A stretch of 37,015 bases of DNA, taken from contig PEAL01000011.1 in assembly GCA_002753725.1 (NCBI GenBank), positions 1-37,015 of the forward strand, in the 5' to 3' direction. The DNA is from Deltaproteobacteria bacterium (GTDB lineage Bacteria > Desulfobacterota > Desulfobacteria > Desulfobacterales > Magnetomoraceae). This document shows, one piece after another, positions 8,740 through 18,834 of this stretch. The notes beneath the pieces are model-generated. The model was not told the DNA's origin. It saw only the letters and a program-made list of their open reading frames with translations, and ran no database searches. Within the stretch, counting starts at the first letter, position 1, and the number at the start of each line of letters is the position of its first letter. The position numbers were made by a program, and so were the translations under genes.

Positions 8740-11394
8740 ATGGGTGATTATGTCATTATGAATGATTATCAAGAGGTTTCTTCCGGAAATCGCCATAAAA
8801 AAAATATGAAAAAACAACACCAACAGCCTGTCACTGATTCCCGAAAGCGAACATGGATGTATCGAATCCTTCTATTTTTTGTTATATCTGGTTTTCTTAT
8901 GTTTTTGACAGGATTTGTGGGACTTTGTGGCATTTATTTTTATTATAGCAAAGATTTACCTAAAATAGCATCTCTGGATGATTACCATCCCAAAATAATT
9001 ACCAATGTTTATGCTGATGATGGTCGAAAAATCGCTGAATTTTTTGAAGAACGTCGTATTGTTGTTCCTCTGGAAGATATTCCCAAGCAGTTGATTCAGG
9101 CATTTATTTCGGCTGAAGATTCAAGATTCTACCAGCATAAAGGCATTGATCTTATCAGTATCTTTCGCGCCTTTTTTAAAAATCTGGAAGCAGGAACGAT
9201 TGTTCAGGGTGGAAGCACAATTACACAACAGGTAACCAAGTCATTTTTATTGACCTCTGAAAGAACCTATGAACGAAAAATTCGCGAAGCCATTTTAGCC
9301 TACCAAATTGATCGACGCCTTCAAAAAGATGAAATTTTGTATTTGTATTTAAATCAAATATATCTGGGACATGGTGCTTATGGGGTGGAGGCGGCAGCTC
9401 AAAACTATTTTAACAAATCTGTCAATGATTTAAATCTGGCTGAATGCGCCATACTTGCCGGACTACCTCAAGCACCCAGCAAATATTCCCCGTTTCACCA
9501 TCTTGAAAAAGCCAAAGCCCGTCAAATCTACGTTTTGAACCAAATGGTTGATAAAGGCTATATTTCAAAAGAACAAGCTGCTGAAGCAATTGAATTTAAT
9601 ATGGATATTAAACCAAGAGTAAATTTATACATTGAAGAAATTCCTTATTACACAGAATATATTCGAAGTTATGCGGAGAAAAAATATGGTCGCGACGTTT
9701 TATACACACAAGGCCTGGAAATATATGCGGCTGTTAACGTAGACCTTCAAAAAGCTGCACGAGAAGAGGTTGAACGCGGATTGAGAGAATTAGATAAACG
9801 TCAGGGATATCGTGGTCCGTTAAAACAATTAAAAAAAGAAGATTTTGAAACCTTTTTTGCTCAAACACAAAAAACAATTCAAGAGACTGGTATTCAAAAA
9901 AATCTTTTCGTTCAGGGAATGGTTATCGAGTTAACTCAAAGTAAAGTATCGGTTCGTGTTGGAAAATCTATGGGATACATCCCGTTTGAAGACATGAGAT
10001 GGGCAAGAAAACCCGATCCAAAACGGTACCCTTATTCCATCCGTCATCCTAAATATGCCTTGAAAATTGGTGATGTTATCCTGGTGCGTTGTGTTGAGTA
10101 TGAAAAAGATGCAGACCTGTGGCAACTGTCATTGGAACAAGAACCTATTGCCCAAGCTGCTTTATTGTGTGTTGAGGCAGAGACTGGCTATGTAATGACA
10201 ATGATCGGCGGCCGTGATTTTAAAGAAAGCCAGTTCAATCGTGCCCTTCAATCCAGACGTCAACCCGGGTCTGCGTTTAAACCCATTGTTTATGCTGCCG
10301 CTCTGGATCGTGGTCCCAGCTCAATTCTTACAGATACATCTTTTACACAAATGGAAGAAGCAGGGGTTCCTCTAGAGTTACTAAGAGGTCTGGAACGTCT
10401 GAAAGATTTAGAGTATCATACAGAAGAACATCTTCTCAAAGATGTAAACGATGTCATTGATTTGGAAAAAGATAGCCCCATGTGGGACATTCTTCGCGAA
10501 TGTATTGATAAAAAAGAGAAAAATTTTACGCCAGCCTCAATGATTATTGATACAGCCATTGTTTATGAAGAGAAAAAACGTCATTTTAAGTGGCGTCCCA
10601 AAAATTATGAAAAAGAATTTTTCGGGCCAACCCTTTTAAGGGATGCATTAACACTTTCCAGAAATGTGGTGACCATAAAATTACTACAAGATATTGGTGT
10701 GGATTATGTTATTGATTATGCACAAAAATTTGGTATCACCTCAAAGATTAACCGTGACCTGTCCATTGCATTGGGTTCATCTGGCCTTTCTTTGCTGGAG
10801 ATTGTCAAAGCATATGCTGTATTTTGTAATGGTGGCGAACTTGTTGAACCCATTTTTATCAAGAAAATCAAAGATCGTAATGGTATCGTGCTTGAACAGA
10901 ATCTTCCCCAAAAAAATCGAATTATTGATCGAAGCACTGCTTATTGCATGACCAGCATGATGCAAAGCGTTGTTGAACATGGTACTGCAAAACGTGTTAA
11001 AGAACTCAAACGACCGGTTGCCGGAAAAACTGGAACGACCAATAATTTATATGATGCCTGGTTTGTGGGGTACACGCCCAAATATGTCACCGGTGTTTGG
11101 GTTGGGTGTGACAAAGAAGGCTCTTTAGGTGCAGGAGAAACAGGATCGCGGGCAGCATCGCCTATCTGGTTGGAATATATGAAAAAAATGATGAATGGCA
11201 AACCTGTTCGTGTTTTCTCCATTCCTGAAGGTGTTGAATTTGCAACCATTGACAAAAAAACCGGTTTGCTTGCCATACCTGAGTCAAAAGAAACAATTTA
11301 TGAATGTTTCAAGGAAGGGACTGCACCTAAAGAAAGCAGCCCTAAGCCCACTCTCATAAATGATCAAAGTGAATTTTTTAAACAAAATATGTAG
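8740..11394 (+). CDS. mrcA: Penicillin-binding protein 1A (bifunctional transglycosylase/transpeptidase)
   Basis: GT51 '[19 protein letters not shown]...[12 protein letters not shown]'; SXXK in 'RQPGSAFKP', SXN in 'LSRNVVT', KTG in 'AGKTGTTNN'. Confidence 0.95.
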   Translation: [884 protein letters not shown]

Positions 11395-11408
11395 ACAGAT
11401 CAACTCAT

Positions 11409-11696
11409 ATGAATGACTATCCAGGAAAAGATCGTCGCAAGTTATGGTTTCGAGGAATTGTTCTTGCGATATTGATCATAGAAATGTTTTTATATACTTG
11501 GTGTCGTGTTCAATATCTCCAGTTCGGGTATGATATTCGTTCACTGGAGAAAAGAATAGACCATCTTGTCAGTTTAAAAAACGAGCTTCAAATTGAACAG
11601 GCTCGCTTGAGATCGCCTGAGCGTATTATTCAAATCGCAAGAAAACAACTTCATCTTGAAATGCCATCACCCTATCAAATCATTGAAATGCCATAG
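11409..11696 (+). CDS. ftsL: FtsL-like cell division protein
   Basis: Short bitopic protein: one TM (IVLAILIIEMFLYTW), coiled coil, and 'LRSPERIIQIARKQLHLEMPSPYQII'. Confidence 0.65.
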   Translation: MNDYPGKDRRKLWFRGIVLAILIIEMFLYTWCRVQYLQFGYDIRSLEKRIDHLVSLKNELQIEQARLRSPERIIQIARKQLHLEMPSPYQIIEMP

Positions 11697-11708
11697 CAAA
11701 TAAAATGG

Positions 11709-13838
11709 ATGAATCATATGGAAATAACACTGAATGCTTTAATTCAAAAAATATTTGAATACTATCCAGACGCAGATATTACTCAAATAAAAGAAGCGTA
11801 CGAACTTGCGATTCAATTATATAAGCAGGATGAATCTGACGATTTTACACATGCACTCACGATTGCAGGCGGTCTTGCCAGAATGCGGTTGGATGTTGAA
11901 AGTATTGCAGCCGGACTATTGCATGACCTGATGGAAAAAAATCGGATTTCATCGGAAGCTGTTAAAAAAAAATTTGGAGATAATTTGTTGCAGTTGCTTG
12001 AAGGGGTCACCCAACTAAACTCGATTTCAACACGTGATTCCAAAAAAAATCAGGCGGAAAAATTAAGGCGGATGTTTTTAGCCATAGCCAATGATATTCG
12101 AGTTGTTTTTATTAAATTGATTGATCGCCTTCACACCATGCGAAACATAGACAATCGCAAGAAAAAACAGCAACAGTCTTATGCTCAGGAAACAATGGAT
12201 ATCTATGCCCCCATAGCATCACGCCTGGGGATATACACCATCAAAAAAGAGTTGGAAGATCTGTCTTTTCGATATTTATTTCCAGATAAATATTCCATGA
12301 TCAATAAATACATCCGAAGTGGCAGCGATGATCGTGAAAATTATGTCACCCGTGTTAAAAATATCCTTCATAAAAAAATGGCAAAAGTCAATATCAAGTG
12401 TCAAATACTTGGCCGGCACAAACATTTGTTTAGTATCTATCAAAAGATGATTCAGCAAAACCTTCCCTTTGAAGAAATATACGATATTGTAGCCTTTCGT
12501 ATTATTGTGGATACAGTCTCGCAATGTTATGAAGTATTGGGCATTATTCATGAAACCTGGAAACCCATTCCTGTAAAAATCAAAGATTATATTGCAGCGC
12601 CCAAACCCAACATGTATCAATCCTTACACACAACGGTATATGGCCCTAATAAACAGCGGATTGAAATTCAAATTCGGACCTGGGCCATGGATCGTGTTGC
12701 GAAAACAGGCGTTGCTGCACACTGGAGTTATAAAGAAGGCAAAAGCATTGATAAACAAACAGAAAAAACATTTGCCTGGCTTCAGGATCTGGTGGAAAAC
12801 CAGAAAACTTTTACAGACTCAGGAGAATTTCTCGAACATGTAAAAATTGATCTGTTTCCCAATGATGTCTATGTGTTTACTCCAAACGGCGATGTGATTT
12901 CCTTGCCTCAGGGGGCAACCTCTATCGACTTTGCCTATGCCATCCATACAGAAGTTGGCAATCGATGCGTTGGGGCGAAAATCAATGGCACCATGCGGCC
13001 ATTGAAGTATCAGCTCAAAACCGGTGATCATGTTGAAGTCATAACGGCAAAAAATCAACATCCTGGCAAAAACTGGCTGAACTTTGTTAAAACTGTCAAA
13101 GCAAAATCCAAAATTCGTCAATGGATCAAGTCCCAGGAACATGACCGCAGTTTGTCCTTAGGGCGGGAAATGTGCGAACGGGAATTTCAAAAAAATAAAC
13201 TGTCTTTTTCCAAAGAATTAAAATCAGATATTTTTGAACAAATTCGTAAAGATTTTAAATATAAAACCATTGATGACTTGATTGCAGCCGTGGGATATGG
13301 CAAAGTTACGCCACGTCAAATTCTGCGATATTTCAAACCGCATCAGAACAAAAACAGCACAGTGAGAAAGTTCATTCAAAAATTAAAACGACGGCCCAAA
13401 ACCGGTGTTCGTGTCGAAGGCATCGATGATATTCTTATCCGCTTTGGCAAATGTTGCAAACCGCTACCTGGAGATGATGTTATTGGCTATATTACAAATG
13501 GATTCGGAGTGACTGTTCATAAAACGAGTTGTATCAATGGTATCAAAATGAGTCCTGAACGACAAATTGAAGTGGAATGGGATACAGAACACTCTGGAAA
13601 TTTTCCTGTTGAAATCAGCGTGCTGGTTTCGGACCGTATGGGACTTCTGGCAGATATCAGTACAGAAATCAGTAAAAATAATTCCAATATTGTCAGCCTA
13701 CAGATGCACACCTTCCCTGAAGGAGACATCTGCAACCGATTTGTGATCACTGTCCAAAACACCCAACATCTTGAAAAAATTATCAAAGCCATTGAAAAAA
13801 TCAGAAATGTGAAAAGAGTTAAGCGGGAAAACAAATAA
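11709..13838 (+). CDS. rel: RelA/SpoT-family (p)ppGpp synthetase/hydrolase
   Basis: HD-like region (HALTIAGG...LLHDLMEK), synthetase (EEIYDIVAFRI...KDYIAAPKPNMYQSLHTTVYGP...EIQIRTWAMDRVAKTGVAAHW), TGS (VYVFTPNGDVISLPQGATSIDFAYAIH) and C-terminal ACT. Confidence 0.93.
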   Translation: MNHMEITLNALIQKIFEYYPDADITQIKEAYELAIQLYKQDESDDFTHALTIAGGLARMRLDVESIAAGLLHDLMEKNRISSEAVKKKFGDNLLQLLEGVTQLNSISTRDSKKNQAEKLRRMFLAIANDIRVVFIKLIDRLHTMRNIDNRKKKQQQSYAQETMDIYAPIASRLGIYTIKKELEDLSFRYLFPDKYSMINKYIRSGSDDRENYVTRVKNILHKKMAKVNIKCQILGRHKHLFSIYQKMIQQNLPFEEIYDIVAFRIIVDTVSQCYEVLGIIHETWKPIPVKIKDYIAAPKPNMYQSLHTTVYGPNKQRIEIQIRTWAMDRVAKTGVAAHWSYKEGKSIDKQTEKTFAWLQDLVENQKTFTDSGEFLEHVKIDLFPNDVYVFTPNGDVISLPQGATSIDFAYAIHTEVGNRCVGAKINGTMRPLKYQLKTGDHVEVITAKNQHPGKNWLNFVKTVKAKSKIRQWIKSQEHDRSLSLGREMCEREFQKNKLSFSKELKSDIFEQIRKDFKYKTIDDLIAAVGYGKVTPRQILRYFKPHQNKNSTVRKFIQKLKRRPKTGVRVEGIDDILIRFGKCCKPLPGDDVIGYITNGFGVTVHKTSCINGIKMSPERQIEVEWDTEHSGNFPVEISVLVSDRMGLLADISTEISKNNSNIVSLQMHTFPEGDICNRFVITVQNTQHLEKIIKAIEKIRNVKRVKRENK

Positions 13839-13858
13839 TATATTGTTTGGGTCTATAT

Positions 13859-13881
13859 CCGGGCCTGCCCGGGCCTGCCCC
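13859..13881. repeat. GC-rich tandem repeat GGGCCTGCCC x2
   Basis: ccGGGCCTGCCCGGGCCTGCCCc, intergenic in an AT-rich context, followed by the hairpin ACAGGA-aagaa-TCCTGT. Confidence 0.6.
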
Positions 13882-14000
13882 TACACAGGAAAGAATCCTG
13901 TACAGATAAACAGATGAGGCTTGCACAAACAAGTATGGCCTGATATTATACTGTTTGATCGACCATATATTTTGTCTTTATTAAAAGCCATAGGCCAGGC

Positions 14001-15302
14001 ATGAAATTGATAAAAAAAACAATACCCTATAATAAATTTTCGGCAGTGGGATACCTTGTATTTCTATTCATAGCCGTGTTGTTATCCTTAATGATAACGT
14101 TATCTGCTATTGGTGAAGATTTATTCCCAGACAATTTAGTGATCAAAGACACTTATGTTCCAGGAACCGGGCTTCCCATCGGTCAGGTTGTGATGGTCGA
14201 TGGTGAAGCGATCATTGTTCATGAGAATGAAGGGCGAGGCTTCCTTGCAAAAAAAGAAATGATGCTTTATATTGGCGACACTTTGGTGACCCGCCCTCAT
14301 GGCAGAATCAGTATCCGATTAGATGATAACAGCCGAATCAGTATGGGGGCAACAACGAAGATGATTCTGAGCAGGGTGATATTTGATCCAGATAACCAGA
14401 ATCGTGCATCCTTTATTCAGTTGGGTTCAGGTAAAGCGCGATTTCGTGTAAAAAAACTTTCTCATTACAAAAATTCTTCATTTAAAGTTAAAACGCCCAC
14501 AGCATTGATTGGTGTAAGAGGATCTGATTTTATCATTCAAACCACGCTTGAACGAACTGAAGTAACAACACTTTCAGATACCTTACTGACACTGATTAGC
14601 CTGACAGCACTTGATATTCCTCCTGTCCTGCTTAAGGACTTTACATGGGCAATGGTTGAACATGGAGACCTGCCATCAGCGGTTGAGGAAATAACCATTG
14701 AAGCAATCGAAGCATTAAAAGCTGAGTTTCCAATAGAACCTGTTGATTTTTTTATACCGCAACCCGATAATGCAGTGACAGCAAAAAATCATCATGAGCA
14801 TCAGTCACTATTTTCAAAAGAATCAGCACGTCATCGGCTGGAGACCAAAACGCCTTCCTTTGATTCAACCGATGCGTCAGAAAAAACGTTTCAAACAAAA
14901 TCTTCAACATCAGATAAAACCGTTCCTGATCATCGACAAGACGATACGAATCAAAAAAATCCTGACGAAGTGTTTACAAAAGATGATTCCCATGAAAAAA
15001 CAGATAAAAAACAATTTTTTGTGCTATCGACAGAATCTAACTTTACTGTCAAGCAAGATCGATTTTTTGATGAATCATTTCACATAAAAGATAAAAGCTT
15101 TGAAAAAGATCAACAAATATGGGTATCATCAGATAAGCTCATCAATCCTGAAGATATTTTATATAGTGATTTAACCGATACCTTTGTTGATGACATGAGC
15201 AATACCATTGATGACGACATTGACGATCAGGAAGAAATTTATGAAGAAGAACAAATAGAAAATATTAACTTACCCTGGTTTCCCAGAAAACCTGAATATT
15301 AA
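14001..15302 (+). CDS. FecR-domain secreted/membrane protein with long polar, acidic C-terminus
   Basis: N-terminal TM or signal; FecR-like 'LPIGQVVMVDGEAIIVH...LYIGDTLVTRPHGRISIRLDDNSRISMGATTKMIL...VKTPTALIGVRGSDFII'. Confidence 0.8.
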   Translation: MKLIKKTIPYNKFSAVGYLVFLFIAVLLSLMITLSAIGEDLFPDNLVIKDTYVPGTGLPIGQVVMVDGEAIIVHENEGRGFLAKKEMMLYIGDTLVTRPHGRISIRLDDNSRISMGATTKMILSRVIFDPDNQNRASFIQLGSGKARFRVKKLSHYKNSSFKVKTPTALIGVRGSDFIIQTTLERTEVTTLSDTLLTLISLTALDIPPVLLKDFTWAMVEHGDLPSAVEEITIEAIEALKAEFPIEPVDFFIPQPDNAVTAKNHHEHQSLFSKESARHRLETKTPSFDSTDASEKTFQTKSSTSDKTVPDHRQDDTNQKNPDEVFTKDDSHEKTDKKQFFVLSTESNFTVKQDRFFDESFHIKDKSFEKDQQIWVSSDKLINPEDILYSDLTDTFVDDMSNTIDDDIDDQEEIYEEEQIENINLPWFPRKPEY

Positions 15303-15326
15303 TTATTTTAAAAATGGAGGCTTTAC

Positions 15327-16265
15327 ATGGCAAAAGCATTGATATGCGGTTCTTTTGCATTTGATATTATTATGAATTTTGAGGATCAGTTTAACCGACA
15401 CATTCTCCCCGATCAACTGCATCGGCTGAATGTATCATTCCTCGTATCAAAAATGCGACGAGAATTTGGCGGATGTGCGGGTAATATTGCCTATAACCTA
15501 AATTTACTTGATACATCAGCGGCCTGCCCGATGGGAACGGTTGGAATGGATTTTTCCGAATATGCCGGATGGATGCTTGAAAAAGGGATCACAAAAGACT
15601 GTATTCGAGAAATTGATCACGTTTATACCGCTCAAGCCTATATCACAACAGATCAAAATACCAATCAGATTACAATTTTCCATCCTGGTGCCATGAACTA
15701 TTCCCATGAAAACGCTGTCAGTCAGGCGAATGATATTACTGTTGGCATTGTTTCACCTGATGGTAAACAAGGAATGATCGACCATGCAGAACAATTTTGT
15801 AATGCAGATATTCCCTTTATCTTTGATCCTGGTCAGGGCATGCCCATGTTTGACAGTGCGGAATTGATTCAATTTATGGATCAGGCTAGATGGATGACTT
15901 TCAATGATTATGAATTTGAACTCTTTAAAGAACGTACTGGCAAAACATTGGATGACATTTGTTCGTGTGTTAAAGCCTTGATTATCACAAAAGGTGAAGA
16001 AGGTTCTGTCATTTATACACCAAAAGAAATTTTTGAAATTTCAGTGGTCAAGGCACCATCGGTTTTGGATCCAACAGGTTGCGGCGATGCATACCGAGCT
16101 GGCCTTCTGTATGGTATCATGAATGATATGGACTGGAAAACAACCGGACAGATTGCATCGCTGATGGGTGCTTATAAAATTGCATCTTATGGAACGCAGA
16201 ACCATTCGTTTGGACGAGAGGAGTTTTTCAAACGCTTTGAAACAGAATTTGGATATTCGATATAA
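15327..16265 (+). CDS. PfkB-family carbohydrate/nucleoside kinase (adenosine kinase-like)
   Basis: N-terminal 'GGCAGNIAYNLNLL'; PfkB signature 'DPTGCGDAYRAGLLYG'. Confidence 0.88.
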   Translation: MAKALICGSFAFDIIMNFEDQFNRHILPDQLHRLNVSFLVSKMRREFGGCAGNIAYNLNLLDTSAACPMGTVGMDFSEYAGWMLEKGITKDCIREIDHVYTAQAYITTDQNTNQITIFHPGAMNYSHENAVSQANDITVGIVSPDGKQGMIDHAEQFCNADIPFIFDPGQGMPMFDSAELIQFMDQARWMTFNDYEFELFKERTGKTLDDICSCVKALIITKGEEGSVIYTPKEIFEISVVKAPSVLDPTGCGDAYRAGLLYGIMNDMDWKTTGQIASLMGAYKIASYGTQNHSFGREEFFKRFETEFGYSI

Positions 16266-16998
16266 AAATATTAAAATTGTTATCGAGTATGATGGATCAC
16301 AGTATAGTGGATGGCAACGTCAAAAAGATTGCCCCAGTATACAGGGAATCATTGAGTCCGCCATTTGTAAAATGACCGGTGAACAGGTAACGTTAATTGG
16401 TTCAGGTCGAACAGATGCCGGTGTCCATGCCTGGCAGCAAGTGGCTAATTTCAAGTGTAACACACGATTGACACCCACTATTTTTCTCAATGGCCTGAAC
16501 AGTCTTTTACCCAGGGATATTGCCATCCATTCATGCTTTGAAGTACCGGGTAATTTTCATGCCCGGTACGATGTTAAATCCAAGACGTACCGGTATTATA
16601 TCGGACAACGCCTGCATAAAATGGCCCTTTTTCATCAATACTGCTGGTTTCTCCCCTATAAACTCAGCCTTTCTGACATGCAAGCTGCCTCTGCTTTTTT
16701 TGAGGGAACACAAGATTTCAAATCATTCGAAGGTTCTGGTAGCCCTCGTTCAACAACGGTTCGAACGATTTTGCGGTCAGAATTAACTGTCAATGAAAAT
16801 CAATACATGATCTATGAAATTGAAGCGGATGGATTTTTGCGATTTATGGTCAGAAATATTGTTGGCACACTGGTTGAAATTGGTAAAAAGCGACTGAAGC
16901 CCGATGATATACCGACCATTATACAGGCAAAAAATCGGGATCAGGCGGGTCCAACAGCACCATCGCAAGGATTATTTTTAATCGAAGTCAAGTATTAA
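16249..16998 (+). CDS. truA: tRNA pseudouridine synthase A
   Basis: 'IKIVIEYDGSQYSGWQRQ', catalytic 'GSGRTDAGVHAWQQVANF', 'FLRFMVRNIVGTLVEIG'. Likely TTG start at 16249 overlapping the upstream gene; the track start 16168 seems too early. Confidence 0.92.
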   Translation: MDIRYKNIKIVIEYDGSQYSGWQRQKDCPSIQGIIESAICKMTGEQVTLIGSGRTDAGVHAWQQVANFKCNTRLTPTIFLNGLNSLLPRDIAIHSCFEVPGNFHARYDVKSKTYRYYIGQRLHKMALFHQYCWFLPYKLSLSDMQAASAFFEGTQDFKSFEGSGSPRSTTVRTILRSELTVNENQYMIYEIEADGFLRFMVRNIVGTLVEIGKKRLKPDDIPTIIQAKNRDQAGPTAPSQGLFLIEVKY

Positions 16999-18825
16999 TT
17001 GTCATTTCAAATGATTGAAAAATATAATCATATAAACGACAAGCAAGCAAAACAGTGTTTTCTCTTTTCATTTTTTTTGGGATTTTTTCTGGGTGCAGTG
17101 ATTATGCCTGTTTGGACGCACAATGTTGAAAGCGCGCAAGTCCTTGCCAATGTCATGCACTATCCTGATGAAAATCCGATGAATATCGGACACAGGGGAC
17201 TTTATTCTCTGTTCATTCAAATTCCGGCACTGTTTTTGATGATGGGCATTCCTGAATGGTCACTCTGTATTTTGTTTTCAGGTCTTCAGTGTGCTATTGC
17301 TTTTTCCGCTGTCAGTCTTATCGCTTTTATTTTTTCTCGTCACCTGATATTTTCTTTAACATTTCCTGTTTTGCTTCTTCATTTAAGTATTTGTCAAAAA
17401 TTTTGGCCAAATAACTATATGGCTGTGTTTCACGGTCATGGTTATCCGATGCTTTTTCCCTTGAATACCTCATTATATGGCATCATTGGGATTTTTAGCG
17501 TTCTGTTGATATTCTGTTTTTTTAGTTTGGGATGGAATCGATCTTCGGCTTTTTGTGTCGGTCTTTTACCATCCATTCATCCCACCCTGGCAATAGCCTG
17601 TTGGATTGGGATGGGTACTTGTGTTGGATGTCTTGTTCAAGACAAAAAATTTCGTTCCTTTTTGAACAGTTTTTTGGTGGGATTTTGTTTTTTTGGAATC
17701 AGTGCCCTGATCCATTTTCTTTTTTCAGGAACCAATGACATCAAATTACCGGCAGATATCCATCAGTGCATATCTCAAACTTTTGTTTCAGATCATCACG
17801 CACTGACCGATCATTTTTCATCATCAATGGATGGACTGAAGTTTTTTGAGCCTGAAATATACGTGTTAATACTGTTTTTTTTTCTCACAAGAATTCAATC
17901 ATTGCCAGCTTTCCTTTTTCGATTCATCATCCCTTTGACGACAGTCATACTTGTTTGCACACTATACGTACCTGTCGCGTTATTTTTTCCACAAATCGCC
18001 CATAGCTATCCAATGGATGCCATGATGATCCCCCGATGGCTGAACCTGTCCAGTATTGCCTATCCATGTATAGCATCGGGCATTCTAATATATCACAGCC
18101 TGATTTCTGGCCGACGATGGTGTCTTTGGATTGTTAGTGGTTTTATCTTCCTCATTGTGAGTGGCAACATTTCAGGTATAACGATTTCGTCATCCCTTGC
18201 AGCGTTTCATCGCTCGAGTTCATTTTTTAAAGTAATTTTATCTGGATGGCCGCTGTTAATGTTTTTGACATGCCTGACAATTCTGATATTCAATGAATTT
18301 CCCACTGAAGTGAAGTCTTCTGAAACTTTTTTAAATCAATTTCATATGAAGATGATCTTGATTTTCATTTTAGTCGGGCTGAGCGTGATTGACAGTCTGT
18401 GGATCAGAAATTACAAGCATGTTATCCCCCAAGATGCTGAAGTGCTGATTCAAGCCTTAAAAAAGGATCATGGGGTACTTTTAACAACATCACCTTTCTG
18501 GGAACTTTCCCCCATCCAGTTAAAGACTCATCGTGAAATTCTACTGGATTTGTCTCAACTCAATGGCATGTATTATTTACCACAAACCATCCCTGCTGTT
18601 CGGGACATTTTTCAAACCATCTTTCATGTAGATTTATGCGAGCCTGGAGAATCTCTGTCACAGATCACAACGTTTTTGGAAGAGCGATCCTTCCAAGACT
18701 GGCAAATCATTGCATCAAAATATGGCTTGACAGGCATACTGACACCTCGTACATTGCAATTAAAGTTACCCATCTGTTTTCAAAATAAAACTTACGCTGT
18801 TTATTGTTTGTCATCGGGATTTTGA
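16999..18825 (+). CDS. Polytopic membrane protein of unknown function (GT-C-like topology)
   Basis: Many hydrophobic segments with a C-terminal soluble part. Start TTG 16999 or ATG 17011. Followed by a glycosyltransferase. Confidence 0.6.
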   Translation: MSFQMIEKYNHINDKQAKQCFLFSFFLGFFLGAVIMPVWTHNVESAQVLANVMHYPDENPMNIGHRGLYSLFIQIPALFLMMGIPEWSLCILFSGLQCAIAFSAVSLIAFIFSRHLIFSLTFPVLLLHLSICQKFWPNNYMAVFHGHGYPMLFPLNTSLYGIIGIFSVLLIFCFFSLGWNRSSAFCVGLLPSIHPTLAIACWIGMGTCVGCLVQDKKFRSFLNSFLVGFCFFGISALIHFLFSGTNDIKLPADIHQCISQTFVSDHHALTDHFSSSMDGLKFFEPEIYVLILFFFLTRIQSLPAFLFRFIIPLTTVILVCTLYVPVALFFPQIAHSYPMDAMMIPRWLNLSSIAYPCIASGILIYHSLISGRRWCLWIVSGFIFLIVSGNISGITISSSLAAFHRSSSFFKVILSGWPLLMFLTCLTILIFNEFPTEVKSSETFLNQFHMKMILIFILVGLSVIDSLWIRNYKHVIPQDAEVLIQALKKDHGVLLTTSPFWELSPIQLKTHREILLDLSQLNGMYYLPQTIPAVRDIFQTIFHVDLCEPGESLSQITTFLEERSFQDWQIIASKYGLTGILTPRTLQLKLPICFQNKTYAVYCLSSGF

Positions 18826-18834
18826 AAATGTATT

